A stretch of 64,000 nt of DNA, taken from positions 62,001-126,000 of the forward strand of contig JACKIC010000007.1 of the NCBI GenBank assembly GCA_020638655.1, written 5' to 3'. The notes beneath the pieces were generated by a model. That model saw only the letters and a program-made list of their open reading frames with translations. It was not told where the DNA came from and did not search any database. This DNA comes from Planctomycetota bacterium. GTDB taxonomy: Bacteria > Planctomycetota > UBA1135 > UBA2386. Within the stretch, counting starts at the first letter, position 1. Every line of letters begins with the position of its first letter. The translations under genes were made by a program, and so were the position numbers. Positions 1 to 8,521 of the stretch are shown here, piece by piece.

Positions 1-2
1 GG

Positions 3-179
3 GCCAGCGGCCTCGACGTGCTGCGCGCTGCGCGCAGCGGGCGGCCGCAGGCCAAAGTGCTCGTGATCACGGCGTTCGCGCCGCCCGAGCTCGAGGCGCT
101 GCGCCGCGCCGGCGCCGTGTTGGCCAAGCCGTTCCCCAACCGGTCGGTGCTCGACTGGCTGGCGGCGCAGGTCGCCTGA
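3..179 (+). CDS. Response regulator receiver domain, C-terminal end (partial)
   Basis: This is the last 58 codons of a gene that begins before the window. The translation ends in a typical second half of a CheY-like receiver: a strand VLVITAF carrying the conserved Thr/Ala-type position, then LAKPF with the conserved Lys-Pro, then a final helix and a TGA stop. The protein ends directly after the receiver, so the receiver is either stand-alone or at the C-terminus of a longer sensor or hybrid kinase. The phospho-acceptor Asp lies outside the window. The next gene starts 41 nt downstream on the same strand. Confidence 0.75.
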   Translation, partial: ASGLDVLRAARSGRPQAKVLVITAFAPPELEALRRAGAVLAKPFPNRSVLDWLAAQVA

Positions 180-220
180 AGGCGCTTGGCCGGGGCCCGC
201 GGCGCGGTTGTGATGCGCGC

Positions 221-2371
221 ATGGTCCACCTCGCGCGAATCGGTGTCCTGCTGCTGATGGCGGCGGGGCTGCTGGCCCAGGACGACACGCCGTTCCCGGT
301 CGCGGCGGGCAAGAAGGGGCTGCAGGTGCAGATGGTCGACGACGCGCTCGCGCTCGGCGTGCGGCAGGCGGCGCTCAACGTCGACCTCGGCCGGTTGTTG
401 CCGAGCGGCGCCGCCGATCAGGCCACGATCGCCTACGAGGCCGGCGGCATCGGCTACACATTCGCCGCGGACTACGTCGCGAGCCTCGACGCGCAGGTCG
501 CGCCGCTGACCGCGGGCGGCGCGGTGGTGACCGCGATCCTGCTGGCGATCCGCACCGGCGATCCCGCGCGCGACCGCCTGCTCGTGCACGCGGGATGCAC
601 CGACAAGGCGCCCAACGGCATCGGCGCGTTCGCGACCGACAGCGCCGCGGGGCGCGCGTGGCTCGACGCCGCGGTCGGGTTCCTCGCGCAGCGCTACTCG
701 GGCGCGGCGCCGCACGGCCGGATCTGGAACTGGATCGTCGGCAATGAGGTCAACTCGCACTGGTGGTGGTACCACTTCGGCGAACAGGACCTCGACGCGG
801 TCGCCGGTGCCTACGAGGCGGCGGTGCGCATCGTGCACGGCGCGGTGCGGCGCCACTCGTCGCACGGCCGCGTGTTCGTATCGCTCGAGCACCACTGGTC
901 GGCGCGCTACGCGGCCGGCAACGCGCGGCAGGCAGTGCCGGGGCGCGAGCTGTTGGCGGCGTTCGCGGCCAAGGCCCGCGCCGGCGGCGACTACGACTGG
1001 GGCGTCGCGTTCCACCCGTATCCCGAGGACCTGTTCGACTGTCGTTTCTGGAAGGACACCAGCGCACTCGACGCCGAGGACGCCCCGCGCGTCACGTTCA
1101 AGAACCTGCCGGTGCTGCTGCGGTTGCTGGCGCGGCAGGCGCTGCGCGCGCCCGATGGCGCGGTGCGGCGCGTGATCCTCAGCGAACAGGGTTTCCACTG
1201 CCGCGAAGGCGAAGACGGCGAACGCGATCAGGCGGCGGCGTTCGCGCTGGCCTGGTCGATCGTGCAGCGCCTCGACGGCATCGACGCCTTCATCCTGCAC
1301 CGCCACGTCGATCACGCGCGCGAGGGCGGGCTGAACCTCGGCCTGTGGACGCGCAAGGAGGGCAGCATCTGTGAGCCCGAGCGGCGGCGCCGCATCGGCG
1401 ACGTGTTCGCCGCGTGCGACTCGCCGCGCTTCGCCGAGGTGGCCGCGTTCGCGCTGCCGGTGGTGGGGCTGGAGAGTTGGAACGACTTCCCGCTCGGCGA
1501 CGTGCGCGCCGAACGCGACGGGGACGTCGTGCAGATCACCGCCGACGGCGCGCCGTTCGCGACGGTGCATCCCGACGCGTCGCCGCGCCCCTACGTGTGG
1601 CCGCTGCTCGGGCCGGGCGGCGTCGCGATGACGCGCAACTTCCCGATGGGGGAGCGACCGGGGGAGGAGCACGACCACCCGCACCACGTGTCGCTGTGGT
1701 TCGCGCACGGTGACGTCGACGGCTTCGACTTCTGGTCGGGCAAGCGGCGCGAACGCATGCAGCGCGTCGGGGAGGTGCTGGTCGAGCAGGTGGACGATGC
1801 AGCCATCGTGCGCTGCAGCTACCGGTGGCTCGCCGGCGACGACGACCGCGAGATCTGCACCGAAGAGCGACAGTGGTGCTTCTCGACTCACGGCGACGCG
1901 CGCGCCGTCGACTTCACCTCGGTGCTGCACGCGGGCGCGGCGCCGCTCGTGATCGGCGACACCAAGGAGGGCACGTTCGCGACGCGCGTGCACCCGGCGC
2001 TGCGCGTCGACGGCAAGGTCGCCACGGGCACCCTGATCGACAGCGAGGGGCGGTCGGGCAAGGCGGTGTGGGGCAAACGCGCGCGCTGGATCGACTGCAG
2101 CGGCACGATCGACGGCCACAGCGTCGGCCTGGCGATGTTCGACGCGCGGGAGAACCACGGCTACCCGACGCACTGGCACGCGCGCACCTACGGGCTGCTC
2201 GCCGCCAATCCGTTCGGCGTGCACGACTTCACCGGCGCGCCGGCCGGCGCCGGGCGCCTCGAGGTCCCGGCCGGCGGCGAGCTGCCGCTGCGCTATCGCG
2301 TGCTACTGCACCCAGGCGGCTGGGACAAGGCGCGCCTCGAGGCCGCGTGCAACGCCTGGGCCGGCCGCTGA
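221..2371 (+). CDS. Secreted DUF5722-DUF6807 fusion protein (putative glycan-active)
   Basis: The 716-residue product starts with a signal peptide (about residues 1-19, cleaved after LLAQ). Residues about 30-400 match DUF5722, a TIM-barrel glycosidase-like family; GNE at 174-176 and a Glu at about 322 (LSEQGFH) sit where clan-A glycosidases carry acid/base and nucleophile. Residues about 415-716 match the DUF6807 (PmoA-like) family, with the diagnostic HDHPHH at about 483-488 and WFAHGDVDG after it. Both domains recur in polysaccharide-degrading planctomycetes and verrucomicrobia, but a single-chain fusion is unusual. A TGTGAT hexamer ends exactly 6 nt before the ATG, with TTGGCC 17 nt further up, suggesting a leaderless transcript. 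The substrate is unknown. Confidence 0.8.
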   Translation: MVHLARIGVLLLMAAGLLAQDDTPFPVAAGKKGLQVQMVDDALALGVRQAALNVDLGRLLPSGAADQATIAYEAGGIGYTFAADYVASLDAQVAPLTAGGAVVTAILLAIRTGDPARDRLLVHAGCTDKAPNGIGAFATDSAAGRAWLDAAVGFLAQRYSGAAPHGRIWNWIVGNEVNSHWWWYHFGEQDLDAVAGAYEAAVRIVHGAVRRHSSHGRVFVSLEHHWSARYAAGNARQAVPGRELLAAFAAKARAGGDYDWGVAFHPYPEDLFDCRFWKDTSALDAEDAPRVTFKNLPVLLRLLARQALRAPDGAVRRVILSEQGFHCREGEDGERDQAAAFALAWSIVQRLDGIDAFILHRHVDHAREGGLNLGLWTRKEGSICEPERRRRIGDVFAACDSPRFAEVAAFALPVVGLESWNDFPLGDVRAERDGDVVQITADGAPFATVHPDASPRPYVWPLLGPGGVAMTRNFPMGERPGEEHDHPHHVSLWFAHGDVDGFDFWSGKRRERMQRVGEVLVEQVDDAAIVRCSYRWLAGDDDREICTEERQWCFSTHGDARAVDFTSVLHAGAAPLVIGDTKEGTFATRVHPALRVDGKVATGTLIDSEGRSGKAVWGKRARWIDCSGTIDGHSVGLAMFDARENHGYPTHWHARTYGLLAANPFGVHDFTGAPAGAGRLEVPAGGELPLRYRVLLHPGGWDKARLEAACNAWAGR

Positions 2372-2380
2372 CCCGCGGCG

Positions 2381-4612
2381 TCACTTGTCGCCGCGCGCCA
2401 CCTCGACGGCCTTCTGCAGCAGTTCGTCGCGGCCGGCGCGCACACCCACGACCGTGCGCGACACCGGCACCGTCGGCGCGATGCCGACGCCGTGGTGTTG
2501 GCTGCCGTCGTGTTTGAGCACGCGCATGCCGGTCCACGAGATCGTCAGCTTGCCGGGCACCGAGAACGGGTTGACGTTGCCGTTGGTGCCCGCGCTGCGC
2601 TCGCCGACGATCTCGCCGAGGTGGTAGTGCTCGACGATGCCCAGGCACGACTCGGCGTAGCTGATCGCGCCCGCGTGGGTCACGAACACGAGCCGCGCGT
2701 CGAGGTGCGGGCGTTGCGGGCGCAGCGTCCAGCGGCCCACCTCTGGGCACTGCATGCCTCTGCGGTCGGGCAGCAGAACGTGGGGCACGCACCACCGCGC
2801 GCTGCGCGCCGTCTCGGTCAGGAAGTGGCCGAACAGCGTCTGCGGCGACATGCCGCGTGGGTAGCCGCGGAAGTCGACGACGATCGCCTTCGCCTTCTCG
2901 AACTGCGGCAGCGCCGCGGTGAAGGTCGCGTCGGTGGCGCGGTCGACGTCGAGATACCAGATGCCGGGCTCGAGCTCGGCGATCGGCTCGGGGCGCGGCG
3001 GCGTCGCGGCGGCGCCGAACGCGCGGCGCAGCGCGACCTCCTGGCGGGGGGCGTCGCCGCGGCGCAGGCCCAGGCGCACCTCCCGTTCGGCTTCGCCGAG
3101 GGTCAGCGCGTGCTCGGCGCGGTAGCGGCGCCAGCCGTCGGTCGCGCCGGACTGGAGCGCCATCGTGGCGGCGAACACGTCTGCGGCCGGGGCGCCGTCG
3201 ATGTCGGTGATCACGTCGCCGACGGCCACGCGCCCGGCAGCGCCCGCGGAGACGGCGGTCACGACGAGCTGCTCCTCGATCCAGCCGACCGCGACCGGCA
3301 GGCTGGCCTGGTGGGTGTCCAGGAGCCACGACACGTTGCCGTGGCCGTCGTGCAGGTCGGCGACGAGGCGCTGCATGGTGTGCAGGTAGGCGCGTTCGTC
3401 GGGGTCGGTCGCGGCCGCGGCCAGCGCGGTGCGCAGCGTCGCGTGCCAGTCACCGCCGACGACGTCGAAGTAGGGGTAGAAGTGCTCGAACACGTTCCAG
3501 GCCAGCGCCACGCCGGCCAGCCGGGTCGCCCGGTCCTCGCCGCCGTAGCGCGGCCGCGGCGGCAGGTCGGGCGCGGCGCTCGGCGGCAGCGTCGAACCGC
3601 CCCGCGCGAACAGCGCGACGGGCAACAGGCAGGTGACGCCGCCGTCGAGGTCGATGCGCAGCGGGCGGCTGGGGTCGGGCAGCTCGCCGCGCCGCGACAT
3701 GCTGCGGAACACGCGCTTGCTCTTGTAGATCGACGGCTCGCCGAGGCCGACGCCGTCGTGCACCCAGGCGACGCACTGCAGCCCGCGGGCTCCGCCGTTG
3801 GGCACCTCGAGGCGCGGCTCCTCGGGCGCCCCTTCGGTCGGTACCACGCGCATCGTCGGCGCGACGGCGGCGAAGCGCCGCTGCAGGTCGGCGGCCAGCG
3901 CTGCGGCGTCGGCGCTCTGTTCGACGTCGCGCATGCCGTCGCAGGCGAAGCGCTCCCAGTCGACTGCCGCGGCGGCGTCGCTGGGGTGGAAGTGGCGCAC
4001 GTAGCCCACCAGCCGCGCGAACGCGGCGACGTTGTCGAGGCCGCGCGGCGACAGCGGCGCCGCCGGCTGCGGGGCCGCACCCGCGGCGGCCGCGGCGTAC
4101 TCGAGGCGCAAATCGTCGATCCATGCGTCGTCGCCGGCCAGCAGCAGCACCCCCAGGGCGATGCGTTCGGCGTCGGTCGCGACGAGGCCGGTGATCTCGA
4201 CGTCCTGCCAGTCGGTGGTCGTGATCGGACGGTCCTGCATGTTGTCGAAGAAACCCATCTGCTCGCCGGGGCGGTCGACGCGCAGCCACACCTGCGCGCG
4301 CCCGCCCTTGCCGACGCGCACCCTGGCGCGCAGGGTCACCTGCTCGCCGCGGTGGGCTGCGACCTCGAAGGTGCGCATGGCGTTGCGCACCGGCGCGGCG
4401 CCGGCACCGCGGTGCAGCCGCGCGCAACGACCGGGGCCGTCGCCGTCGGCCTGCACGGTGAACTCGGTGCCGGGCACCGGCAGGAACCACCCCGCGGGGG
4501 TGCTGCCGACCTCGTCCCGATCGAAGTCGAACGTCTGCGCGGGCGCGAGAACCGAGAGCGCGAACAGCGCCGCACCCGGCACGAGGCGGAGGAGCCAGAG
4601 CATGGCCGCCAT
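2381..4612 (-). CDS. Secreted S41-family (tail-specific-like) peptidase
   Basis: The 743-residue exported protein has a signal peptide at about 1-26. An N-terminal beta-rich region (about 27-200) resembles carbohydrate-binding-like modules attached to S41 peptidases. A helical segment WNVFEHFYPYFDVV and the stretch DLHDGHGN precede a PDZ-like insert (about 430-520) and the C-terminal S41 catalytic core, with AIVVDFRGYPRG, ISYAES (candidate nucleophile Ser about 651) and GERSAGTNGN. The open frame extends far upstream, but that part is antisense to thrS; the hydrophobic leader fixes the start at MAAMLW (alternative Met at 4603). It is convergent with the upstream fusion gene (9 nt gap) and divergent from thrS. 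Its protein substrate cannot be read from the sequence. Confidence 0.85.
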   Translation of the reverse strand: MAAMLWLLRLVPGAALFALSVLAPAQTFDFDRDEVGSTPAGWFLPVPGTEFTVQADGDGPGRCARLHRGAGAAPVRNAMRTFEVAAHRGEQVTLRARVRVGKGGRAQVWLRVDRPGEQMGFFDNMQDRPITTTDWQDVEITGLVATDAERIALGVLLLAGDDAWIDDLRLEYAAAAAGAAPQPAAPLSPRGLDNVAAFARLVGYVRHFHPSDAAAAVDWERFACDGMRDVEQSADAAALAADLQRRFAAVAPTMRVVPTEGAPEEPRLEVPNGGARGLQCVAWVHDGVGLGEPSIYKSKRVFRSMSRRGELPDPSRPLRIDLDGGVTCLLPVALFARGGSTLPPSAAPDLPPRPRYGGEDRATRLAGVALAWNVFEHFYPYFDVVGGDWHATLRTALAAAATDPDERAYLHTMQRLVADLHDGHGNVSWLLDTHQASLPVAVGWIEEQLVVTAVSAGAAGRVAVGDVITDIDGAPAADVFAATMALQSGATDGWRRYRAEHALTLGEAEREVRLGLRRGDAPRQEVALRRAFGAAATPPRPEPIAELEPGIWYLDVDRATDATFTAALPQFEKAKAIVVDFRGYPRGMSPQTLFGHFLTETARSARWCVPHVLLPDRRGMQCPEVGRWTLRPQRPHLDARLVFVTHAGAISYAESCLGIVEHYHLGEIVGERSAGTNGNVNPFSVPGKLTISWTGMRVLKHDGSQHHGVGIAPTVPVSRTVVGVRAGRDELLQKAVEVARGDK

Positions 4613-4735
4613 CGTGGCCTGTCGGGCGCGGCGAGTGTCGTGTCGTACGCAGGAAACCTGGCCCGGGCGCGAACGGCCTGCGGGCTCGCGCCGCGCGCGC
4701 CGTTCGCGTAGCCTGCTCGCCTCCGAAATCCGCTC

Positions 4736-6703
4736 ATGCCACGCATCACACTTCCGGACGGCAAGGTCCTCGAATTCCCGCAGCCGGTGACCGGCCGCCA
4801 GGTCGCCGAGGCGATCGGCCCCGGCCTCGCCAAGAAGGCCATCGGCGTCAAGCTCGACGACACCGAGATCCGCGACCTCGCGCGCGCGATCGACCGCGAC
4901 TGCACGCTCAAGATCATCACCGCGAAGAACGACGACCCCGACGCGCTCTACCTGCTGCGGCACAGCGCCGCGCACGTGCTCGCCGAGGCGATCTGCGCGC
5001 TGCACCCGGGCACCAAGCTCGCCTACGGCCCGCCCGTCGACGAGGGCTTCTTCTACGATCTGCGCACGCCCGAGCCGATCCGCGAGGAGCACTTCGCGGC
5101 GATCGAGGCGAAGATGCAGGAGATCGTCGCCGCCGACCGGCCGTTCGTGCGCTGCGAGTTCTCGGCGCAGGAGGGGCTCGCTCGCACCGAGGGCGACAAG
5201 TACAAACGCGACAACGCCGAGCGCGCGCTCGCCAAGGGCGACGACACGCTGTCGTTCTACGTCAGCGGCGAGCCCGGTCGCGACTGGGAGGACCTGTGCG
5301 CGGGCCCGCACGTGCCGTCGACGGGCTGGCTCAAGGCCAGCAAGGTGATGTCGGTCGCCGGCGCCTACTGGCACGGCGACCAGAGCAGCGACCAGTTGAC
5401 CCGCGTCTACGGCACCTGCTTCGCCGACGACAAGGGGCTCAAGGCGCACCTGCACCGCATCGAGGAGGCCAAGCGGCGCAACCACCGCAAGCTCGGCAAG
5501 GAGATGGACCTCTTCCACGTCGAGGAGGACAACCCCGGGCAGGTGTTCTGGCACCCGCGCGGCTGGGCGATCTACGTCACGCTGATGGACTACATGCGGC
5601 GCAAGCAGGTCCTCAACGACTACCAGGAGGTGCACACCCCGAGCGTGATGTCGCGCGTGCTCTGGGAGAAGAGCGGCCACTGGCAGAACTACCGCGAGAA
5701 CATGTTCACGACCGAGTCGGAGAAGCGCGACTTCGCGATCAAGCCGATGAACTGCCCGGGCCACATCCTGCTGTTCAAGCAGGGGCTCAAGAGCTACCGC
5801 GACCTGCCGCTGCGCATCGCCGAGTTCGGCTCGTGCTGCCGCAACGAGCCGTCGGGCGCGCTGCACGGCATCATGCGCGTGCGCGGCTTCGTGCAGGACG
5901 ACGCGCACATCTTCTGCACCGAGGACCAGGTCGAGGCCGAGGTGGCCTCGTTCTGTCGCATGCTGACCGAAGTCTACGCCGACTTCGGCTTCGGCACCGA
6001 CCGCATCGACATCAAGCTCGCGACGCGCCCGACACCGCGCATCGGCGACGAGGCGAGCTGGGATCGCGCCGAGAAGGCGCTCGGCGAGGCCGTCAAGGCC
6101 GCCGGACTGCAGTACACGATCTCGCCCGGCGAGGGCGCGTTCTACGGGCCCAAGCTCGAGTTCACGCTCGTCGACGCGATCGGCCGCGGCTGGCAGTGCG
6201 GCACCATCCAGCTCGACCCCAACCTGCCCGGCAAGGACCGGCTCGACGCCACCTACGTCGCCGAGGACGGCAGCCGCAAGAACTGCGTGATGCTGCACCG
6301 CGCGATCCTCGGCTCGCTCGAGCGCTTCCTGGGCATCCTGATCGAGCACTTCGAGGGTAAGTTCCCGCTCTGGCTCGCGCCCGAGCAGGTGCGCATCCTG
6401 CCGATCAGCGACGACCAGATGCCGCCGGCGCGCGCGCTCAAGGACCGCCTCGTGGCGCTCGGCGTGCGCGCGACCGTCGACGAACAGGCCGGCCAGCTCG
6501 GCGCCAAGGTGCGCGAGGCGCGCCTGGCCCGCGTCAACTACTTCGCCGTGATCGGCGGCAAGGAGGCCGAGGCCGGCACCGTCGCGCTGCAGAACCAGGC
6601 CGGCGAGAAGCTCGGCACGCTGCCGCAGGACGAGTTCGTCGCGCGGATCCTCGCCGAGATCGAGGCGAAGACGCTGCCGGCCAGCATGATCGGTTCGGCC
6701 TGA
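4736..6703 (+). CDS. thrS: Threonyl-tRNA synthetase
   Basis: Cytosolic enzyme that charges tRNA-Thr; its 655 residues match the usual bacterial length (about 640). An N-terminal TGS domain (1-60) is followed by the editing domain with HSAAH at 76-80 and the downstream CAGPHVPSTG Cys/His signature. The class II catalytic core has the zinc Cys in MNCPGH (about 338-343), motif 2 RNEPSG (about 369), HGIMRVRGFVQDDAHIF, and motif 3 around MLHRAILGSLERF (about 517-529). A C-terminal anticodon-binding domain finishes the protein. A TAGCCT hexamer at 4709-4714 lies 21 nt before the ATG and may be the -10 element. No T-box leader is seen. It is convergent with the Rpn gene, 16 nt away. Confidence 0.97.
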   Translation: MPRITLPDGKVLEFPQPVTGRQVAEAIGPGLAKKAIGVKLDDTEIRDLARAIDRDCTLKIITAKNDDPDALYLLRHSAAHVLAEAICALHPGTKLAYGPPVDEGFFYDLRTPEPIREEHFAAIEAKMQEIVAADRPFVRCEFSAQEGLARTEGDKYKRDNAERALAKGDDTLSFYVSGEPGRDWEDLCAGPHVPSTGWLKASKVMSVAGAYWHGDQSSDQLTRVYGTCFADDKGLKAHLHRIEEAKRRNHRKLGKEMDLFHVEEDNPGQVFWHPRGWAIYVTLMDYMRRKQVLNDYQEVHTPSVMSRVLWEKSGHWQNYRENMFTTESEKRDFAIKPMNCPGHILLFKQGLKSYRDLPLRIAEFGSCCRNEPSGALHGIMRVRGFVQDDAHIFCTEDQVEAEVASFCRMLTEVYADFGFGTDRIDIKLATRPTPRIGDEASWDRAEKALGEAVKAAGLQYTISPGEGAFYGPKLEFTLVDAIGRGWQCGTIQLDPNLPGKDRLDATYVAEDGSRKNCVMLHRAILGSLERFLGILIEHFEGKFPLWLAPEQVRILPISDDQMPPARALKDRLVALGVRATVDEQAGQLGAKVREARLARVNYFAVIGGKEAEAGTVALQNQAGEKLGTLPQDEFVARILAEIEAKTLPASMIGSA

Positions 6704-6719
6704 GTCGCTGGCCGGGCGC

Positions 6720-7709
6720 TCACTCGGCCAGCAGGTCGCTGAGCGAGGTGGCCTGCAGCAGGCGCAGGCCGCAGTCGTCGAGCTGCTCGGGGCTGGCGCC
6801 GCGGATCTGGTGGATCAGCGCCGGTGGCAGTTCGCCGAACCTCGCCTGGCACAGGCGCAACAGCAGTTCGGCCTTGCCTTCTGCTTTGCCCTCTGCCTTG
6901 CCCTCTGCCTTTCCTTCTGCCTTGCCTTCGGCGCGCAGCCGTTGCGCGGTGGTGATCATGGTCGAATCGGGTTGTTTCAGGATCTGGGCCAGGGTCGCTG
7001 CGATTTCCGGCGCGGGCACCGCAGTGACGTGAAGAATGTAGGAGTGTAGCCGCTCGATGGCCAGATGGCCGCGCGGGGCGACCGCGGCCTCCTGCAGCAG
7101 TGTTGCCCATCGGTGCAGGTGTGCGAACAGCTCCGGCGCCTCGCATCTGGGCACGAATTGCAGGAACAGCAGGCACAGGCGCACCTGCGCCGGCAGCTCG
7201 GCGAGCACCAGTTCTCGTTCGGAGACCTTGCTCAGGTCCCACGCGATCATGCGAACGGTCGGATCGAAGCTGCGCAGTTCTTCGACCAGCGCGCCAACCG
7301 CTGTGGTCCGGCGCATCGGCGGGCGCCAGGTGAGTTCGCCTGATGCGCGGGCGCCGTGGTGGATCACGAGCGGCAGGAAGTGGGGTGGCAGGCCGTCCGT
7401 TCCCGTCCAGCGCTGGCCGAGGCTGACGATGTAGCGGAGCACCTGCCTGGTGAGCCGGTGATCGCGTCCCGATTTGTGTTCGAGCAACACCAGGATCGGA
7501 TGGCGCAGTTCCGGATGTCGCAGGCACAGCAACAGGTCGGCCTGGTGCTGCCGGAGCCTCGGGCCGTCGGCGATCGGCGGCGCGGCGGCGACGGCGCAGC
7601 CCTGCAGCTGCCGCCGCAGTTCCGGCGGCAGCATCGCCAGGATCAGCTGCGCCGCCAACGCCACATCGGCGAGCAGGGCGCGAAACAGCGCATCGTGGGG
7701 ATTGGTCAA
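6720..7709 (-). CDS. Rpn-family PD-(D/E)XK nuclease / YhgA-like transposase
   Basis: The 329-residue protein belongs to the Rpn (YhgA-like, Transposase_31) family of recombination-promoting DNA nucleases. The family opening PHDALFRAL follows the start. The nuclease core includes QADLLLCL (catalytic Asp strand) and LLEHKSGRDHR (E-x-K strand), then RYIVSLGQRW and PLVIHHG. The C-terminal tail has an Ala-Glu-Gly-Lys repeat (about residues 260-280) encoded by five 12-bp tandem copies, then a helical end, as is common in this family. The frame is open upstream to 8351, but similarity begins at TTG(7709), which gives M-T-N-P-H-D; the second Rpn gene in this window also starts TTG followed by x-x-P-H-D. 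No transposon ends are visible. Confidence 0.85.
   Translation of the reverse strand: MTNPHDALFRALLADVALAAQLILAMLPPELRRQLQGCAVAAAPPIADGPRLRQHQADLLLCLRHPELRHPILVLLEHKSGRDHRLTRQVLRYIVSLGQRWTGTDGLPPHFLPLVIHHGARASGELTWRPPMRRTTAVGALVEELRSFDPTVRMIAWDLSKVSERELVLAELPAQVRLCLLFLQFVPRCEAPELFAHLHRWATLLQEAAVAPRGHLAIERLHSYILHVTAVPAPEIAATLAQILKQPDSTMITTAQRLRAEGKAEGKAEGKAEGKAEGKAELLLRLCQARFGELPPALIHQIRGASPEQLDDCGLRLLQATSLSDLLAE
6871..6930 (-). repeat. Five imperfect 12-bp tandem repeats coding AEGK units
   Basis: Five consecutive 12-nt units (6871, 6883, 6895, 6907, 6919) of the form GCYTTKCCYTCY on the plus strand encode Ala-Glu-Gly-Lys blocks in the Rpn protein tail. Units differ at silent positions. Such a repeat can change length by slippage in whole 4-residue steps without breaking the frame. 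Confidence 0.9.
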
Positions 7710-7792
7710 GGTCGAGGTCGGCGTGGACCGGCCGCGGAGTTGCGCGCCGGTGCCGACCTGTCGCTCGGCGGGGGCAGGTCTCGCCCGAGTTT

Positions 7793-8521
7793 TCAGCGCA
7801 TCGAGAACGCCGGCGCGCCGAGGCCGCGCGGCCGGGTCGTCGGCGCCCAGATGCGCAGGTTGGCGAAACGCCCCGAGTCGTCGAACGAGCCGAGGCCGAT
7901 GTGGCCCCAGTCGAAGCGACCGTCGTTCGCGACCAGGATCGGCGCCTCGCCGCGATCCCAGTACACGGCGATCTCGCCGGTGCTGGCGCGCCGGTGCAGG
8001 CGCAGGTGGTGCCACTGGCCGTCGCCCCAGTCGACGCCGCGGGCCGGCACCGGCGACAGGTTGGTGCGGGCCGCGCGGTCGACCACGAACACGTTGTGCG
8101 CGTTGGGGTCGGGCGCGGTCGCGAGGTGCACGTAGTAGAAGCGCTCGGCCGACTGCCAGCCGAAGAACAGGCAGAGGTCGCGGTGGCCGTACTCGCGGCC
8201 GGTCTGCAGCACGTCGCACTCGAGGTCGAAGTCGGCGACCTCGAACCGGGTCAGGATCGCCTGGCTCGTCGGCGCGCGGAACGGCGGCTGGTAGTCGCTC
8301 TTGCCCAGCAGTTCGAGCGACGGCCGGCCCTGCGCGTCGGTCCAGCGCCACTGCGTCGGGTCGCTGCAGGCGAAGTCGTCGCGGGACTTCGCGGTGGCGA
8401 AGTCCTGGCTGTAGACGAGCGGCCAGCGCTGCCCCGACGGCGCGCCGCCCGCCGACGCGCAGGCGGCGGTCAGCAGCAGTGCGGTCAGCAACACTGGCGT
8501 GAGCCAGGCTGGGCGGCTCAC
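7793..8521 (-). CDS. DUF1080-like / LamG-fold lipoprotein
   Basis: The 242-residue protein has a lipoprotein signal peptide with lipobox LTAAC (Cys about 22). The rest resembles the concanavalin-like fold of 3-keto-disaccharide hydrolase (DUF1080) and related sugar-binding proteins: strands such as YSQDFATAKSRDDF, FEVADFDLECDVLQTG, DLCLFFGWQSAERFYYVHL and GRFANLRIWAP. It probably acts in carbohydrate capture or cleavage at the envelope. The GTG start overlaps the TGA of the preceding oxidoreductase gene (GTGA), so the two are translationally coupled; such pairs are common in planctomycete sugar-utilisation loci. The exact activity is inferred only. Confidence 0.75.
   Translation of the reverse strand: MSRPAWLTPVLLTALLLTAACASAGGAPSGQRWPLVYSQDFATAKSRDDFACSDPTQWRWTDAQGRPSLELLGKSDYQPPFRAPTSQAILTRFEVADFDLECDVLQTGREYGHRDLCLFFGWQSAERFYYVHLATAPDPNAHNVFVVDRAARTNLSPVPARGVDWGDGQWHHLRLHRRASTGEIAVYWDRGEAPILVANDGRFDWGHIGLGSFDDSGRFANLRIWAPTTRPRGLGAPAFSMR

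Noticed and set aside
4613..4735. T-box or other riboswitch before thrS or valS
   Set aside because: The upstream regions are too short (123 bp for thrS, 85 bp for valS) and lack T-box stem features; a GC-rich Gram-negative would also not be expected to use one.
4613..6349. Upstream extension of the S41 peptidase frame into thrS
   Set aside because: The added sequence is antisense to thrS and lies before the signal peptide, which fixes the real start near 4612.
6720..7709. Rpn genes as parts of an insertion sequence
   Set aside because: No terminal inverted repeats or target duplications were found around either copy; the family is often found as stand-alone genes.
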